Assembly: GCA_005791165.1 (NCBI GenBank)
Contig: SXXW01000034.1
Span: forward strand, 1-64,000
DNA: 64,000 bases
Source of the DNA: Cytophagaceae bacterium
GTDB lineage: Bacteria; Bacteroidota; Bacteroidia; Cytophagales; Spirosomataceae
Reading direction: 5' to 3'
Below are positions 33,836-42,993 of the stretch, one piece after another. Position 1 is the first letter of the stretch; every line of letters begins with the position of its first letter. Below the pieces are notes generated by a model, which worked only from the letters and a program-made list of their open reading frames with translations, was not told the origin of the DNA and did no database searches. Made by a program: the position numbers and the translations under genes.

Positions 33836-34678
33836 TTATTTGAGCATCGTAAGCAATGCGCTCAATTTATCTTTAAGGTCCTTACGGTCCACAATAAAAT
33901 CTAAAAATCCATGGTCCAAGACAAAGTCTGAACTTTGAAAACCTTTAGGCAAATCCTTGCCAATCGTTTCACGAATAACGCGTGGGCCTGCAAAGCCAAT
34001 TAAAGCGCCAGGTTCTGCAATATTAAAATCTCCTAACATGGCATAAGAAGCGGTAACTCCTCCCGTTGTAGGGTCAGTCAATAAAGAAATATAGGGAATT
34101 TTTGCCTCGGCCAATAAGGCCAATCGGGCAGAGGTTTTAGCCATTTGCATTAAAGAAAATCCGGCCTCCATCATGCGTGCCCCACCAGATCTTGAGATCA
34201 TTAAAAAAGGACTACCTGTTTTTAAGGAATGATCAATCGCACGAGATATCTTCTCTCCTACCACCGAGCCCATCGAACCTCCGATGAAACTAAAATCCAT
34301 GGCAGCAATGGTAATAGGATTTCCATTCATTTCACCATAGGCAGAACGAACCGCGTCTTTCAATCCACTTTTTAATTCTGTGGAAGCCACTCGGTCTGTA
34401 TATTTTTTAGTGTCAACAAAGGAAAGTGGGTCACCCGATCCCATATGGGCGTCCAATTCGGTGTATTTAGTCATGTCAAACAACAATTCAAAATACTCCT
34501 GGGAACCTATCTTTTCATGATAATTGCAATTAGAACACGTATAAGCAAACAAACGATGTTCTCTCGTATGTATCGCCTTTTTACAAGACGGACATTGATA
34601 CCACAACCCATCGGGTGCTTCGCGCTTAAATTCAGTGGGAGTTTGAATCCCTTTATCTTTTCTTGAAAACCAAGACAT
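33836..34678 (-). CDS. accD: Acetyl-CoA carboxylase carboxyltransferase subunit beta
   Basis: A 280-residue AccD that, with AccA, transfers carboxyl from biotin to acetyl-CoA to make malonyl-CoA for fatty acid synthesis. An N-terminal zinc ribbon (CPSC...CSNC, residues about 29-51) is followed by the crotonase-like carboxyltransferase domain with SRSGGARMMEAGFSLMQMAK and LTDPTTGGVTASYAMLGD. Full length. It lies 58 bases downstream of the T9SS-sorted gene. Confidence 0.95.
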   Translation of the reverse strand: MSWFSRKDKGIQTPTEFKREAPDGLWYQCPSCKKAIHTREHRLFAYTCSNCNYHEKIGSQEYFELLFDMTKYTELDAHMGSGDPLSFVDTKKYTDRVASTELKSGLKDAVRSAYGEMNGNPITIAAMDFSFIGGSMGSVVGEKISRAIDHSLKTGSPFLMISRSGGARMMEAGFSLMQMAKTSARLALLAEAKIPYISLLTDPTTGGVTASYAMLGDFNIAEPGALIGFAGPRVIRETIGKDLPKGFQSSDFVLDHGFLDFIVDRKDLKDKLSALLTMLK

Positions 34679-34736
34679 AAAAAATTATTTAATGGACCGA
34701 TCCGTATAAATCGGAATGCAATTTAATAAAAACCCA

Positions 34737-37406
34737 TTATTTAATGAGTACAATTTTTCGACTAATTAATTTATCCCCGGTTTGAACCTGCAATAAATAC
34801 GTCCCTTGCGCTAAAGCAGACAATTCCAATTCTTCCTTGAACAAGTCTCCAGTAACTTGATATTTTTTAGATAAAATCAGTTTACCCATCATATCTGAAA
34901 ACGCAATATTTACTTCTTTCCCTTCATCCCCAAACAATGGCATTTGGATTAACAAGCGACCGGTCGTTGGGTTAGGGGAAACCTGTAAATCCCTGATTTT
35001 AGTACCAGGCTCGATAGCCAAAATCGGGTTGCTAATAGTACTGGCCCCTTGAATGTTTAAGTTGTCAATCCACCAACCCCAACCGTGAGCCCCTACATCT
35101 GCATGTAGTCTAAATCGGATAATGACTTGATCTCCCGGCTTAAATTTACCTGAGGCCAACATATCTATTTCGCGTTTTTTCAACAAAGATGGACTGCCAG
35201 TAGCGGTCGAATTACCATCTTTATCTGTCTTAGATTCCCAAGCCTTTTGCCAAATTGAATGGGCATTAGCATCCCAGCCATCGGTAAAATTAGACCATGT
35301 TTTACCCAAATCATTAGATCCTTGAACAATTACATAGTCGAAAAAATTTCGATTCACCGAACCGTCCACATTAAAAAAAGCTTCCCCTAGTTCTCCAGGT
35401 TCTATTAAAGCTACTTCGTCAAAATAAATTTTGGCTGTATCAGACCTAATGATAATGGGTTTCAACAATATGGCATCGTTGTTAGTGAATTTATCAGTTC
35501 CTCCACCTCCATCATACGATTCCTCGACACCATCTGTATAAGGATGGTCCGAATTTAAACTAGGTGAGATAAAGCCAGCGGGCTGACTAAATGTAAATCC
35601 TTTTAAATAAAATTCAGAAAAAGGTTGTTGGTCAAAATTATTTACATAGGATTTGGTTGATGCCAAAATATTGATAACCTTAAATTCATAAAATCCATTG
35701 ATGGGTAAATTAACCACATTGGTGATTTTGGCCTTATCCTTAACCACAATTCTATATTTGATGACGTCGCCAGATTTTAAAGTACCCGCTAAAAAACTAA
35801 ATGCAGTGGAATAGGAATAGGAATCGCCGACAAGCTTTTTAAATCCTTGCCCCTTTAATGCAGCGCCATTGATCGCATATTCCATGTAAATGGTATCTAT
35901 TCCTATATTATCTTGGGCCAATAAAGTAGGCAAAGGAATAGTGGACTGAGAAGTAAATATATATTTAAGCGGATTTGAATACACGACGATTGGCTTAACC
36001 GTATCTACCCCTATGACAAATTCGTTGTAACTCCCAAATTTTGTACCTGCAATGACCGGGGCTTCGGCTGGTGAGGTGAATTTTTTGCCAGACAATTCGT
36101 TCGCAGTCCAATAATAGGACACTTTTCGATTGGCCGTCGACTTAGGTAAACTGAGCAAATAAGAATAGGTATTTGCACCCGTCTTTGTAAAACTAGTCAC
36201 TGGAGTCGCTGACAATATACTTTTGTCAACAGAGTACATAAGCTTTAATGATTTCTCATCCCAAAGCGTATCCGAATAAACCTTCGCAGAAAAAAGCACT
36301 TGGTTTTCTTCCGTATCCCTAAGTTCAGGATCGATGATATTCGACGAATACCAACCCAAATCGTTAAATATACCCTTGACAATAGGGCCTAATTCGGCCG
36401 TGATTTCACCCCTCGCAATTTGAGGAGTCATCAATGCATTTAAATTTCCTGGAGGGTATGTGTTTTGATCCACATGATAGACACTGGAACCTTCAATATA
36501 TCCCATAGGATTTGATGGATTTCTTTGAGTAGGTTTGGGGGCATAGAGCCGCGCCGATTCATTAGAATTATTCCTCAAAACAGCGTTTGATGTAAAAAAT
36601 AAACTATCCGATATGATTTGCTTAAACAACTTATTGGAATTCTTTTTATAGGTTAGCGTGTCGACAAGCTGCTTATTTTTACTATCAAAAATGAATTGAT
36701 CAAATATACCTGGATACCCATAAGAGGCAGTAGCGAGACTTGTAGAATTAGATGTTACATCCGCTTGAATTTGTCCAATAAACCCAAGTCCGTGGCCCAT
36801 CTCATGCAAAACCACTGAATATAAGTCAATCTGATTGTTTGTCGGCACCCCATTGGTCCCTATAAACCAATCAGGGAAGTCGGAATTAAAAGTGGCAACA
36901 ATATCTGAATCCGTTCCATTTAAATTAGTGTGTGCCATTTTTTCAGCCAATGCGATGGGATACCAAGTGTTTAGTTTATTTGCCCCTACAAAATTTCTTA
37001 CACTCGAATATGCCCCTGCGCTCCCTAATATGCCTGTAGCCAATGGACGCCATTTTACATAAATTCGAATAGGAACATCAGACTTTAAAAAATTAGCCCA
37101 CGTAGTAGCTGCCTGCTCAAAAACCGACTTTACATTTGCCGGTGGCGGTACTTCATAGGTAATAATAACCTCACTCGTGCTGACAGTAGGTATATTAGTA
37201 GCCAACGATTTCTTACTCGCATTTTCAAGGATTTGGGCTAAGGTTTTGTCGTAATAACCGTCTGGAAGTTTTCGGATAATTCCCGATTTTTCAGGCGTAT
37301 ACTCCTCGATCATTTCGCCCGGCTTCATCTCCATTTTTAATTTCTGCGCATTTAAGCCATTAATTAGACTAAAGACCAATAAAAAACCCAATAAAAAAAC
37401 GCGCAT
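34737..37406 (-). CDS. Secreted putative metalloprotease with T9SS type A sorting domain
   Basis: An 889-residue exported protein. The signal peptide is residues 1-20 (MRVFLLGFLLVFSLINGLNA). A zinc-protease-like segment near residue 203 reads VVLHEMGHGLGFIGQ. HExxH is intact, but the third metzincin ligand position is Gly, so activity is uncertain. The middle contains beta-sandwich regions, and a jelly-roll-like domain follows (around 590-800, YDGGGGTDKFTNNDAILLKP). The C-terminal 80 residues are a Por-type sorting domain (VSPNPTTGRLLIQMPLF, then GTYLLQVQTGDKLISRKIV), which targets it through the type IX secretion system to the cell surface or medium. Confidence 0.85.
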   Translation of the reverse strand: MRVFLLGFLLVFSLINGLNAQKLKMEMKPGEMIEEYTPEKSGIIRKLPDGYYDKTLAQILENASKKSLATNIPTVSTSEVIITYEVPPPANVKSVFEQAATTWANFLKSDVPIRIYVKWRPLATGILGSAGAYSSVRNFVGANKLNTWYPIALAEKMAHTNLNGTDSDIVATFNSDFPDWFIGTNGVPTNNQIDLYSVVLHEMGHGLGFIGQIQADVTSNSTSLATASYGYPGIFDQFIFDSKNKQLVDTLTYKKNSNKLFKQIISDSLFFTSNAVLRNNSNESARLYAPKPTQRNPSNPMGYIEGSSVYHVDQNTYPPGNLNALMTPQIARGEITAELGPIVKGIFNDLGWYSSNIIDPELRDTEENQVLFSAKVYSDTLWDEKSLKLMYSVDKSILSATPVTSFTKTGANTYSYLLSLPKSTANRKVSYYWTANELSGKKFTSPAEAPVIAGTKFGSYNEFVIGVDTVKPIVVYSNPLKYIFTSQSTIPLPTLLAQDNIGIDTIYMEYAINGAALKGQGFKKLVGDSYSYSTAFSFLAGTLKSGDVIKYRIVVKDKAKITNVVNLPINGFYEFKVINILASTKSYVNNFDQQPFSEFYLKGFTFSQPAGFISPSLNSDHPYTDGVEESYDGGGGTDKFTNNDAILLKPIIIRSDTAKIYFDEVALIEPGELGEAFFNVDGSVNRNFFDYVIVQGSNDLGKTWSNFTDGWDANAHSIWQKAWESKTDKDGNSTATGSPSLLKKREIDMLASGKFKPGDQVIIRFRLHADVGAHGWGWWIDNLNIQGASTISNPILAIEPGTKIRDLQVSPNPTTGRLLIQMPLFGDEGKEVNIAFSDMMGKLILSKKYQVTGDLFKEELELSALAQGTYLLQVQTGDKLISRKIVLIK

Positions 37407-37440
37407 TATCTATAATTTAATTTGTTAAAAATAAAAAATC

Positions 37441-38082
37441 TTAAAACATTTTTTGAAATAAGTCAATAAAATTTGGACTCGTTATATGGGTGTGGGATAA
37501 TTCCTGCGAAGAATGTGAAGTGGTCATGCCCACCACCTTCATCCCACCAGATAAGCCTGCTTCAATTCCTTGAAGTGAATCCTCAATGACCCAACAATCT
37601 TCTGGACTTACATGCACTAATCCTGCAGCACGTACATAAATTTCTGGATCTGGCTTTCCCTTTGTCACTTCCGCCCCGCCAATCACCGCATCAAACTCAG
37701 CTCTTATACCTAAGCCATCTAAAATAAAGTCAATATTTCCGGGTCCAGCTGAAGTACCCAAAGCCGTCTTTATTCCATTCGCTTTAAGTAACGCCAAAAA
37801 ATCCATCAAACCTGGAGCCGGGCTTAAAAAAGGCTTATAAAAACCTCTGTAAATTTCTTCCTTTTCCTCTTCCATTTCGATGATCTCTTCTCTAGTGATT
37901 TCACGTTTTAGAAGCCATTCAAATGTGTCTTTGGAATTTAATCCATTGAGATCCTTATAAAAAATTTCTCGAGTTAAGTGAATGCCATGGCGATCACAAT
38001 ATAATAACCATGCATCTACATGATAAGGCAAATTGTCTATCACCACCCCATCCATGTCAAACAATACAGCTCTTTGCCCCAT
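37441..38082 (-). CDS. HAD family phosphatase (beta-phosphoglucomutase-like)
   Basis: A 213-residue HAD hydrolase. The start at 38082 lies 4 bases after the MBL gene's stop and begins directly before motif I (AVLFDMDGVVIDN, Asp9/Asp11). The upstream in-frame codon at 38109 would overlap that gene and is less likely. The cap domain and LGTSAGPGNIDFILDGLGIR (motif II Ser/Thr) follow, then KPDPEIYVRAA (motif III Lys) and CWVIEDSLQGIEAGLSGGMK (motif IV). Likely a sugar-phosphate phosphatase or mutase. It is the third gene of a receiver-MBL-HAD operon. Confidence 0.88.
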   Translation of the reverse strand: MGQRAVLFDMDGVVIDNLPYHVDAWLLYCDRHGIHLTREIFYKDLNGLNSKDTFEWLLKREITREEIIEMEEEKEEIYRGFYKPFLSPAPGLMDFLALLKANGIKTALGTSAGPGNIDFILDGLGIRAEFDAVIGGAEVTKGKPDPEIYVRAAGLVHVSPEDCWVIEDSLQGIEAGLSGGMKVVGMTTSHSSQELSHTHITSPNFIDLFQKMF

Positions 38083-38086
38083 CGAA

Positions 38087-38857
38087 TTAGATTGTAATTT
38101 TAAAACCATCTTGAGCTAAAAAAACATGATCGGGGAGCTCAGCTTGTACCTCGGCATGTAAACCCATCATGTGACTCAAATGGGTTATATAGGCCTTTTC
38201 AGGCTTAATTTTTTCAATCACATCCAACGCTTCCGATAAAGTAAAATGCGAAACGTGCGTTGTTTTTCGCAAAGCGTTAATCACTAAAATTTTTGAACCT
38301 TTTACTTTTTCTAATTCCTCGTCAGATATATAATTAGCATCTGTGATGTAGGTAAAGTCTCCAAAACGAAAACCCAGAATATCGATAAAATAGTGGCGCA
38401 CTTTAATGGGAATAATGGAAACGCCTTCTATTTCAAAGGGTTTGTTTTCAATGTAATGCACCTCGATTTCTGGAACACCCGGATATTTATTCTCATCAAA
38501 AGCGTAGGCAAATTCGCGTTTTAATTGGTCTATCACATTTTTCTGCCCATACAAAGGAATTGACGATTTTTGTGCATAATTAAACCCGCGAATGTCATCC
38601 ATACCCGCGGTGTGATCCTTGTGCTCATGGGTATAAATCACCGCATCCACGTGCTTTATTTCTTCTCTAAGTATTTGTTGGCGAAAATCAGGACCTGTGT
38701 CAATGATAAAACTTTTGCCTTGGGTTTCTACATGAATGGAAACTCTTAATCGTTTATCACGAGGGTCGTGTGACCTGCAGACTTCACAATCACAGGCTAT
38801 CATCGGAATCCCCTGAGAAGTTCCCGTTCCTAAAAACGTCACTTGTATCGGGGACAT
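38087..38857 (-). CDS. MBL-fold metallohydrolase (PhnP-like)
   Basis: A 256-residue metallo-beta-lactamase-fold hydrolase close to the PhnP/RNase Z-like group. TFLGTGTSQGIPMIACDCEV at the N-terminus, including the Cys pair CDCEVC that can bind a structural zinc in PhnP, is followed by the active-site signature THEHKDHTAGMDD, the ITDANYISDEE region, and the final metal ligand in KAYITHLSHMMG. Substrates may be cyclic phosphodiesters. It starts 4 bases after the receiver gene's stop. Confidence 0.88.
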   Translation of the reverse strand: MSPIQVTFLGTGTSQGIPMIACDCEVCRSHDPRDKRLRVSIHVETQGKSFIIDTGPDFRQQILREEIKHVDAVIYTHEHKDHTAGMDDIRGFNYAQKSSIPLYGQKNVIDQLKREFAYAFDENKYPGVPEIEVHYIENKPFEIEGVSIIPIKVRHYFIDILGFRFGDFTYITDANYISDEELEKVKGSKILVINALRKTTHVSHFTLSEALDVIEKIKPEKAYITHLSHMMGLHAEVQAELPDHVFLAQDGFKITI

Positions 38858-38861
38858 ACAA

Positions 38862-39230
38862 TTATTCCGTTAAGGCTTTCACTTGGGAAACTAATGCATC
38901 AAAATTTAAAGGCTTTGCAAGAAAATCGTTGAAGCCTGCCTCTTTAAATTCTGCCATTGAATAATTTCTTGCATTCCCAGTAATGGCAATCATCGGAATT
39001 TTTGATTTGTTTGCATCACCTAAAGCACGTACTGCCTTTGCGCATTCCATTCCATCCATCACGGGCATGTTGATATCTAATAAAATGATATCAAAATCAG
39101 CTTTGGCTAATTCGTCTAAAACTTGTTGGCCATTTTTCACAGCATGAATCTCAAAATTCTGAAATTCCAAAATCTTTTTAGCCAAATTTTGAATCACTGA
39201 ACTATCTTCTGCAATCAATACTTTTTTCAT
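38862..39230 (-). CDS. Stand-alone CheY-like response regulator receiver
   Basis: A 122-residue single-domain response regulator. MKKVLIAEDSS carries the acidic pair, Asp52 in IILLDINMPVMDG is the phosphoacceptor, and the conserved Thr (IAITGNA) and Lys (FLAKPL) are present. There is no output domain. The ATG at 39230 is preferred over an in-frame TTG at 39239, which lies inside the -7 element. No histidine kinase is in the window. The MBL and HAD genes follow in the same operon, with no known functional link. Confidence 0.9.
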   Translation of the reverse strand: MKKVLIAEDSSVIQNLAKKILEFQNFEIHAVKNGQQVLDELAKADFDIILLDINMPVMDGMECAKAVRALGDANKSKIPMIAITGNARNYSMAEFKEAGFNDFLAKPLNFDALVSQVKALTE

Positions 39231-39236
39231 AGAAAC

Positions 39237-39244
39237 CAAATTTA
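39237..39244 (-). promoter_or_regulatory. -7 element 6 bases before the receiver gene ATG
   Basis: The minus strand reads TAAATTTG, an exact TAnnTTTG, with GTTTCT and then the ATG at 39230. The transcript would have a leader of only a few bases. Confidence 0.45.
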
Positions 39245-39310
39245 AACGTGATATAAGCTTATTAGGGTAAAAATAGCCAATGAAACCTGCATTTCAAACC
39301 AAAAAAGCAT

Positions 39311-39340
39311 AAAAAAAGCGATTCCATGGGAACCGCCTTT
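39311..39340 (-). terminator. Intrinsic terminator after the DUF2911 gene
   Basis: On the minus strand GCGGTTCC pairs with GGAATCGC (one G-U) around a 3-base loop, followed by seven T. It lies 19 bases after the DUF2911 stop and before the receiver gene's promoter. Confidence 0.75.
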
Positions 39341-39358
39341 CTTTTATTTTCAAAACCC

Positions 39359-39868
39359 TTATTTCACGTAAAATGAAACAGAAGTCTTGTCCCAATCTAA
39401 GGTAACTTGGCCTGTCGCCGAAACCCCAATGGTAAATCTTTCCGTCATTTTATGCTCACTTGGCTTAGCCTGAACACGCAATACATCCTTTTCAGCTTTA
39501 TAGGTATAAGCACCCCACATTTTAGCTTCCTTATTGAAAATGATTGTCCAATCCGTTTCTCCCGGAATCGTAAATAAGGAATAAACACCTTTGGCTAATT
39601 TCTTACCTTGAACGGTCACATCGTTTGAGAATTCAATGGTGGTGGACTCATTGGCCCCAGTTCTCCAAACTTCGCCATAAGGAACCAAAGCTTTCTGCGC
39701 TTTTGTTCCAAAAACTAACCTGCCCTTCACTGCAGGTTGTGCATATTTGATCATTACCTCAGTACTACCCACTTTTTGAATAACAACGGCTGGAGGAGAG
39801 GGAACTTGACTTTGTGCAAAAGCACCAAAGCTTACTAGACAAGTTAAAATTGCAAATAATTTTTTCAT
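39359..39868 (-). CDS. DUF2911 family exported protein
   Basis: A 169-residue DUF2911 protein with a signal peptide (MKKLFAILTCLVSFGAFAQ). VKGRLVFGTKAQKALVPYGE and EVWRTGANESTTIEFSNDV are characteristic. It is a beta-rich periplasmic or outer-membrane-associated protein of unknown function, common in Bacteroidota. It begins 21 bases after the DUF5916 gene and is probably cotranscribed with it. Confidence 0.88.
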   Translation of the reverse strand: MKKLFAILTCLVSFGAFAQSQVPSPPAVVIQKVGSTEVMIKYAQPAVKGRLVFGTKAQKALVPYGEVWRTGANESTTIEFSNDVTVQGKKLAKGVYSLFTIPGETDWTIIFNKEAKMWGAYTYKAEKDVLRVQAKPSEHKMTERFTIGVSATGQVTLDWDKTSVSFYVK

Positions 39869-39889
39869 GATTTCTGTTTAATATTTATT

Positions 39890-42121
39890 TTACAAATTAA
39901 GCCAATAATTTAATTTTAACACCAATGCGCGATTACGAATTTGAAAAATTTCTGGAAAATAATTATCCGTATACACTAAGAATAAATCTGAAGCCGGCTT
40001 ATATCGCCATTGTAAACGGGCATTTAGGTTGACGTTCTTTGTTTGTTGGTTCAACTGAAAAAAGGTCGCAAAAAATAATTTATTGGAAAAGGTGATATCA
40101 ATTTTGGGACGAACAATCCAAAATTGGGACGAAACATTTTTAGCCGCCATCGTGGCCGTACCCGGGACGTAAACATCCTGGATGTCATTATAATCTATGG
40201 CCACCGATACGCTACCATAAGGCTGAAAACGATACCCAATATCCGTTGTAATTCCTGTACGCCAACCGTTTCCAAAGTACCCCCCAAATCTAGCAGTCGT
40301 CGAATAGGTCAATAATTTTATAGGAGAAGATTTATAAGAAAAATTAATGGCGTTCCATGCATGATCCGTTCCTTTTTTCAAAGCAGTATTCCCCATTCGA
40401 GTAGCATCAAAATCATATAAAAGTTTGACGTAATCATACGATAGAAAAGTACCGAAACTTGATTGGTCTTTAAGCTTTCCCTCAATTGCCACGTAGGTTG
40501 TATTATCCGTTTTGACTCCTTGGTTATTCCAGTAATTCATGGACGTAGCCCTCAAAGTCATATAGAATAATTTAGATGATTTATTCTTAGGGTAAAATAT
40601 TTTACCAAACTCAGGATTGATGTACGTATAATTCACGCGGGGCACATATCCCACTTCTGGATTATAATTTGACCCTACCCATTGGTGTTTCCAACTAACA
40701 ATCCAGTTATTATCTTGGTAGGCTAAAGAAGCGGCATGTGAAAAATTTTCGTCTTTATTTTGAGGTGTCAAGGAACCATAATAAAATATTTTACCGGTCC
40801 AGAAATTATTTGCAGACGCTAAATTATATTCCACTCCAATGTTGCGATTGTATTCCAAAAAGCCATTTTGTCTTTGTAAATCTGTGTCAATAAACGATTG
40901 CTTATTGATCATAAAAACTCCCATGTTGGATCGTGCAAATAATTTACGCTGAAATGCCACCATCGAATAATTTTGAGTAGGAACTCCTTTGGCTTCTATT
41001 CGCTCGGATTGCACATTCAAAACTCCGATGCGCCAGTCGTTTGTCAACTTACCACTCAATCGGGCCCCGTAAGTAATAGGGGTTTGTTCATAAATACCTG
41101 TTTTGGGATTCAATGCTAGGCCTATTCTCCTCGAAAAAAATGGACGAATATTTTCCGTTCCAAAGCCATCAAACAAATCCGAATTCTCAATAAAAAACTG
41201 CCTTTTTTCAGGATAAAATAATTCAAAACGATCCAAGTTTGTTTGTTGGCGATCCACATCCACCTGTGAAAAATCAGGATTTAACGTCATGTCTAAATTC
41301 ATACTTGAACTTATGGAAACCTTAATGTCGCCCCCTATTTGATTTCTAAAAATCGCCGGATTCTTTGTCTCATAATTGGCCGATACTCCCGATAAAACAT
41401 AAGGGATAACGGATATATTTTGCTTGGGCGTTGGCGGTGGCGTATCCCAAACCAATACCCCTGCATAGGCCAAAGAGGCCGTTGGGAATTGTCGGGGCAC
41501 CGGAGCCCAGGCTGATTTTTCCTTGGCCTTTAAATCTAAACGCGAGAAATTTATCCCCCAGCGAGTCGAATTTCCTCGATAGCGAATGGATTTAAATGGT
41601 ATGGCCGCTTCGAAGATCCATGACTTATTATTATACGTTGTGGCTGATTCCCACTTATTATCCCAATTCAAATTCATCTTGGCCCCCTCCGACATTTGGC
41701 CATCCCACTGAGCTCCAGCGGCATTAGCTCCAAAAGAAAAACCTGTCGTTTTATCCTCAAACGTATCGATGAAAACTAAAAAGTTGTCATTGCTACCAAA
41801 TGAAAAATCTCGCTTTAATGACTCGACGACATAATTGGACTCCGATTGCAAAAAGCATTCTGCAGAAATATACAAATACTTATCATCGTAGGTCATTCGT
41901 ACATCCGTCCTTAACTTAGAACATAAAGTATCAAAGGGATTAACCATCATAAAATCACTTACCGCAGCGGCAGAAAGCCATGCGGGCTCATCTAATTTTC
42001 CGTCAACCTTTAAATTTCCCTCTGACTGCTTGATGTGCATTTTATAATTTTCATTTCGCTTTTGGCTAAAAGCGAAAAGGGGAATGCCTACTAAAAGCAA
42101 TAAGTAAATATATTTTTGCAT
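39890..42121 (-). CDS. DUF5916 family protein (CBM9-like domain plus outer-membrane barrel)
   Basis: A 743-residue protein with a signal peptide (MQKYIYLLLLVGIPLFAFSQ). The N-terminal CBM9-like domain (about 30-230) starts VDGKLDEPAWLSAAAVSDFM and contains YDDKYLYISAECF and GFSFGANAAGAQWDG. DUF5916 follows, with DMTLNPDFSQVDVDRQQTNL and RRQFFIENSDLF-like residues (YPEKRQFFIENSDLFDGF), then a C-terminal region of antiparallel strands rich in Tyr/Trp that ends LVLKLNYWLNL, consistent with an outer-membrane beta barrel. Function unknown. Confidence 0.88.
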   Translation of the reverse strand: MQKYIYLLLLVGIPLFAFSQKRNENYKMHIKQSEGNLKVDGKLDEPAWLSAAAVSDFMMVNPFDTLCSKLRTDVRMTYDDKYLYISAECFLQSESNYVVESLKRDFSFGSNDNFLVFIDTFEDKTTGFSFGANAAGAQWDGQMSEGAKMNLNWDNKWESATTYNNKSWIFEAAIPFKSIRYRGNSTRWGINFSRLDLKAKEKSAWAPVPRQFPTASLAYAGVLVWDTPPPTPKQNISVIPYVLSGVSANYETKNPAIFRNQIGGDIKVSISSSMNLDMTLNPDFSQVDVDRQQTNLDRFELFYPEKRQFFIENSDLFDGFGTENIRPFFSRRIGLALNPKTGIYEQTPITYGARLSGKLTNDWRIGVLNVQSERIEAKGVPTQNYSMVAFQRKLFARSNMGVFMINKQSFIDTDLQRQNGFLEYNRNIGVEYNLASANNFWTGKIFYYGSLTPQNKDENFSHAASLAYQDNNWIVSWKHQWVGSNYNPEVGYVPRVNYTYINPEFGKIFYPKNKSSKLFYMTLRATSMNYWNNQGVKTDNTTYVAIEGKLKDQSSFGTFLSYDYVKLLYDFDATRMGNTALKKGTDHAWNAINFSYKSSPIKLLTYSTTARFGGYFGNGWRTGITTDIGYRFQPYGSVSVAIDYNDIQDVYVPGTATMAAKNVSSQFWIVRPKIDITFSNKLFFATFFQLNQQTKNVNLNARLQWRYKPASDLFLVYTDNYFPEIFQIRNRALVLKLNYWLNL

Positions 42122-42143
42122 AGCTTATTGTATCCTTATCATA

Positions 42144-42151
42144 CAAAGGTA
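42144..42151 (-). promoter_or_regulatory. -7 promoter element for the DUF5916-DUF2911 pair
   Basis: The minus strand reads TACCTTTG, an exact TAnnTTTG, 22 bases before the DUF5916 ATG. Confidence 0.55.
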
Positions 42152-42246
42152 ATCTAATAATTGATAGGCTTTTCCTGAGTTATGGGGAGAAACAAAATAA
42201 AAAGAACATTTTTAAAAGAATGTAAAGAAAATCCTTTTGCTTGTTT

Positions 42247-42254
42247 TATTTTTG
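42247..42254 (+). promoter_or_regulatory. -7 promoter element for yebC
   Basis: TATTTTTG is an exact TAnnTTTG match, 21 bases before the yebC ATG at 42276. Confidence 0.5.
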
Positions 42255-42275
42255 CAATTCGAAATATATTAAACT

Positions 42276-42992
42276 ATGGGAAGAGCATTCGAGTTTAGAA
42301 AAGCAAGAAAATTTAAGCGTTGGGGACAAATGGCCAAAACCTTTACCAAAATTGGTAAAGATATTGTGATCGCAGTTAAAGCAGGTGGACCTGATCCGAC
42401 AGCCAACTCTCGCTTACGTGCCATCATTCAAAATGCGAAGGCTGTCAACATGCCTAAAGATAATGTAGAGCGAGCGATTAAGCGTGCCATTTCAAAAGAC
42501 CAAGAAGATTATAAAGAAATCGTATATGAAGGATATGCCTTACACGGCATCGCCATTTTAGTAGAAACAACCACAGACAACATCAACCGAACGGTGGCTA
42601 ATATACGTTCTTCGTTCACTAAATGTGGAGGAAGCTTAGGAACACAGGGGATGTTGGATTTCATCTTTACTAGAAAATCAGTATTCAAAATTGCCGCTAA
42701 ACCTGACATTGATTTAGAAGAATTAGAATTCGACCTGATTGACTTAGGCGGCGATGAAGTTTTTTTAGATGAAGAAACGAATCAAATCAATATCTACGGC
42801 GAATTTACCGCCTTTGGTGCCATTCAAAAGTTCTTAGAAGAGAAAGGTTTTGAATTGATGGGAGCGGACTTTGAGCGTATTCCGAACGAAACCAAAGACC
42901 TAAGTGAAGACCAAATCGCAGATGTGGAAAAGTTAATTGAACGATTAGAAGAGGATGATGATATACAAAATGTATATCATAACATGACCTAA
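42276..42992 (+). CDS. yebC: YebC/PmpR family DNA-binding regulatory protein
   Basis: A 238-residue YebC/PmpR (TACO1) family protein. The N-terminus has FRKARKFKRWGQMAKTFTKI and DPTANSRLRAIIQNAKAVNM, then MPKDNVERAIKRA. KIVYEGYALHGIAI-type residues (IVYEGYALHGIAILVETTTD) begin the second domain. Members act as transcriptional regulators or relieve ribosome stalling. The start differs slightly from the usual MAGHSKW: this one reads MGRAFEFRKARKFKRWG, a form also seen in Bacteroidota. The 3' end abuts the converging NrtR-like pseudogene. Confidence 0.93.
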   Translation: MGRAFEFRKARKFKRWGQMAKTFTKIGKDIVIAVKAGGPDPTANSRLRAIIQNAKAVNMPKDNVERAIKRAISKDQEDYKEIVYEGYALHGIAILVETTTDNINRTVANIRSSFTKCGGSLGTQGMLDFIFTRKSVFKIAAKPDIDLEELEFDLIDLGGDEVFLDEETNQINIYGEFTAFGAIQKFLEEKGFELMGADFERIPNETKDLSEDQIADVEKLIERLEEDDDIQNVYHNMT

Positions 42993-42993
42993 T

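Noticed and set aside
34683-34735. CCGAT/ATCGG hairpin between the T9SS gene and accD as a terminator
   Set aside because: A five-pair stem with a long loop and no adjacent T run in the right orientation.
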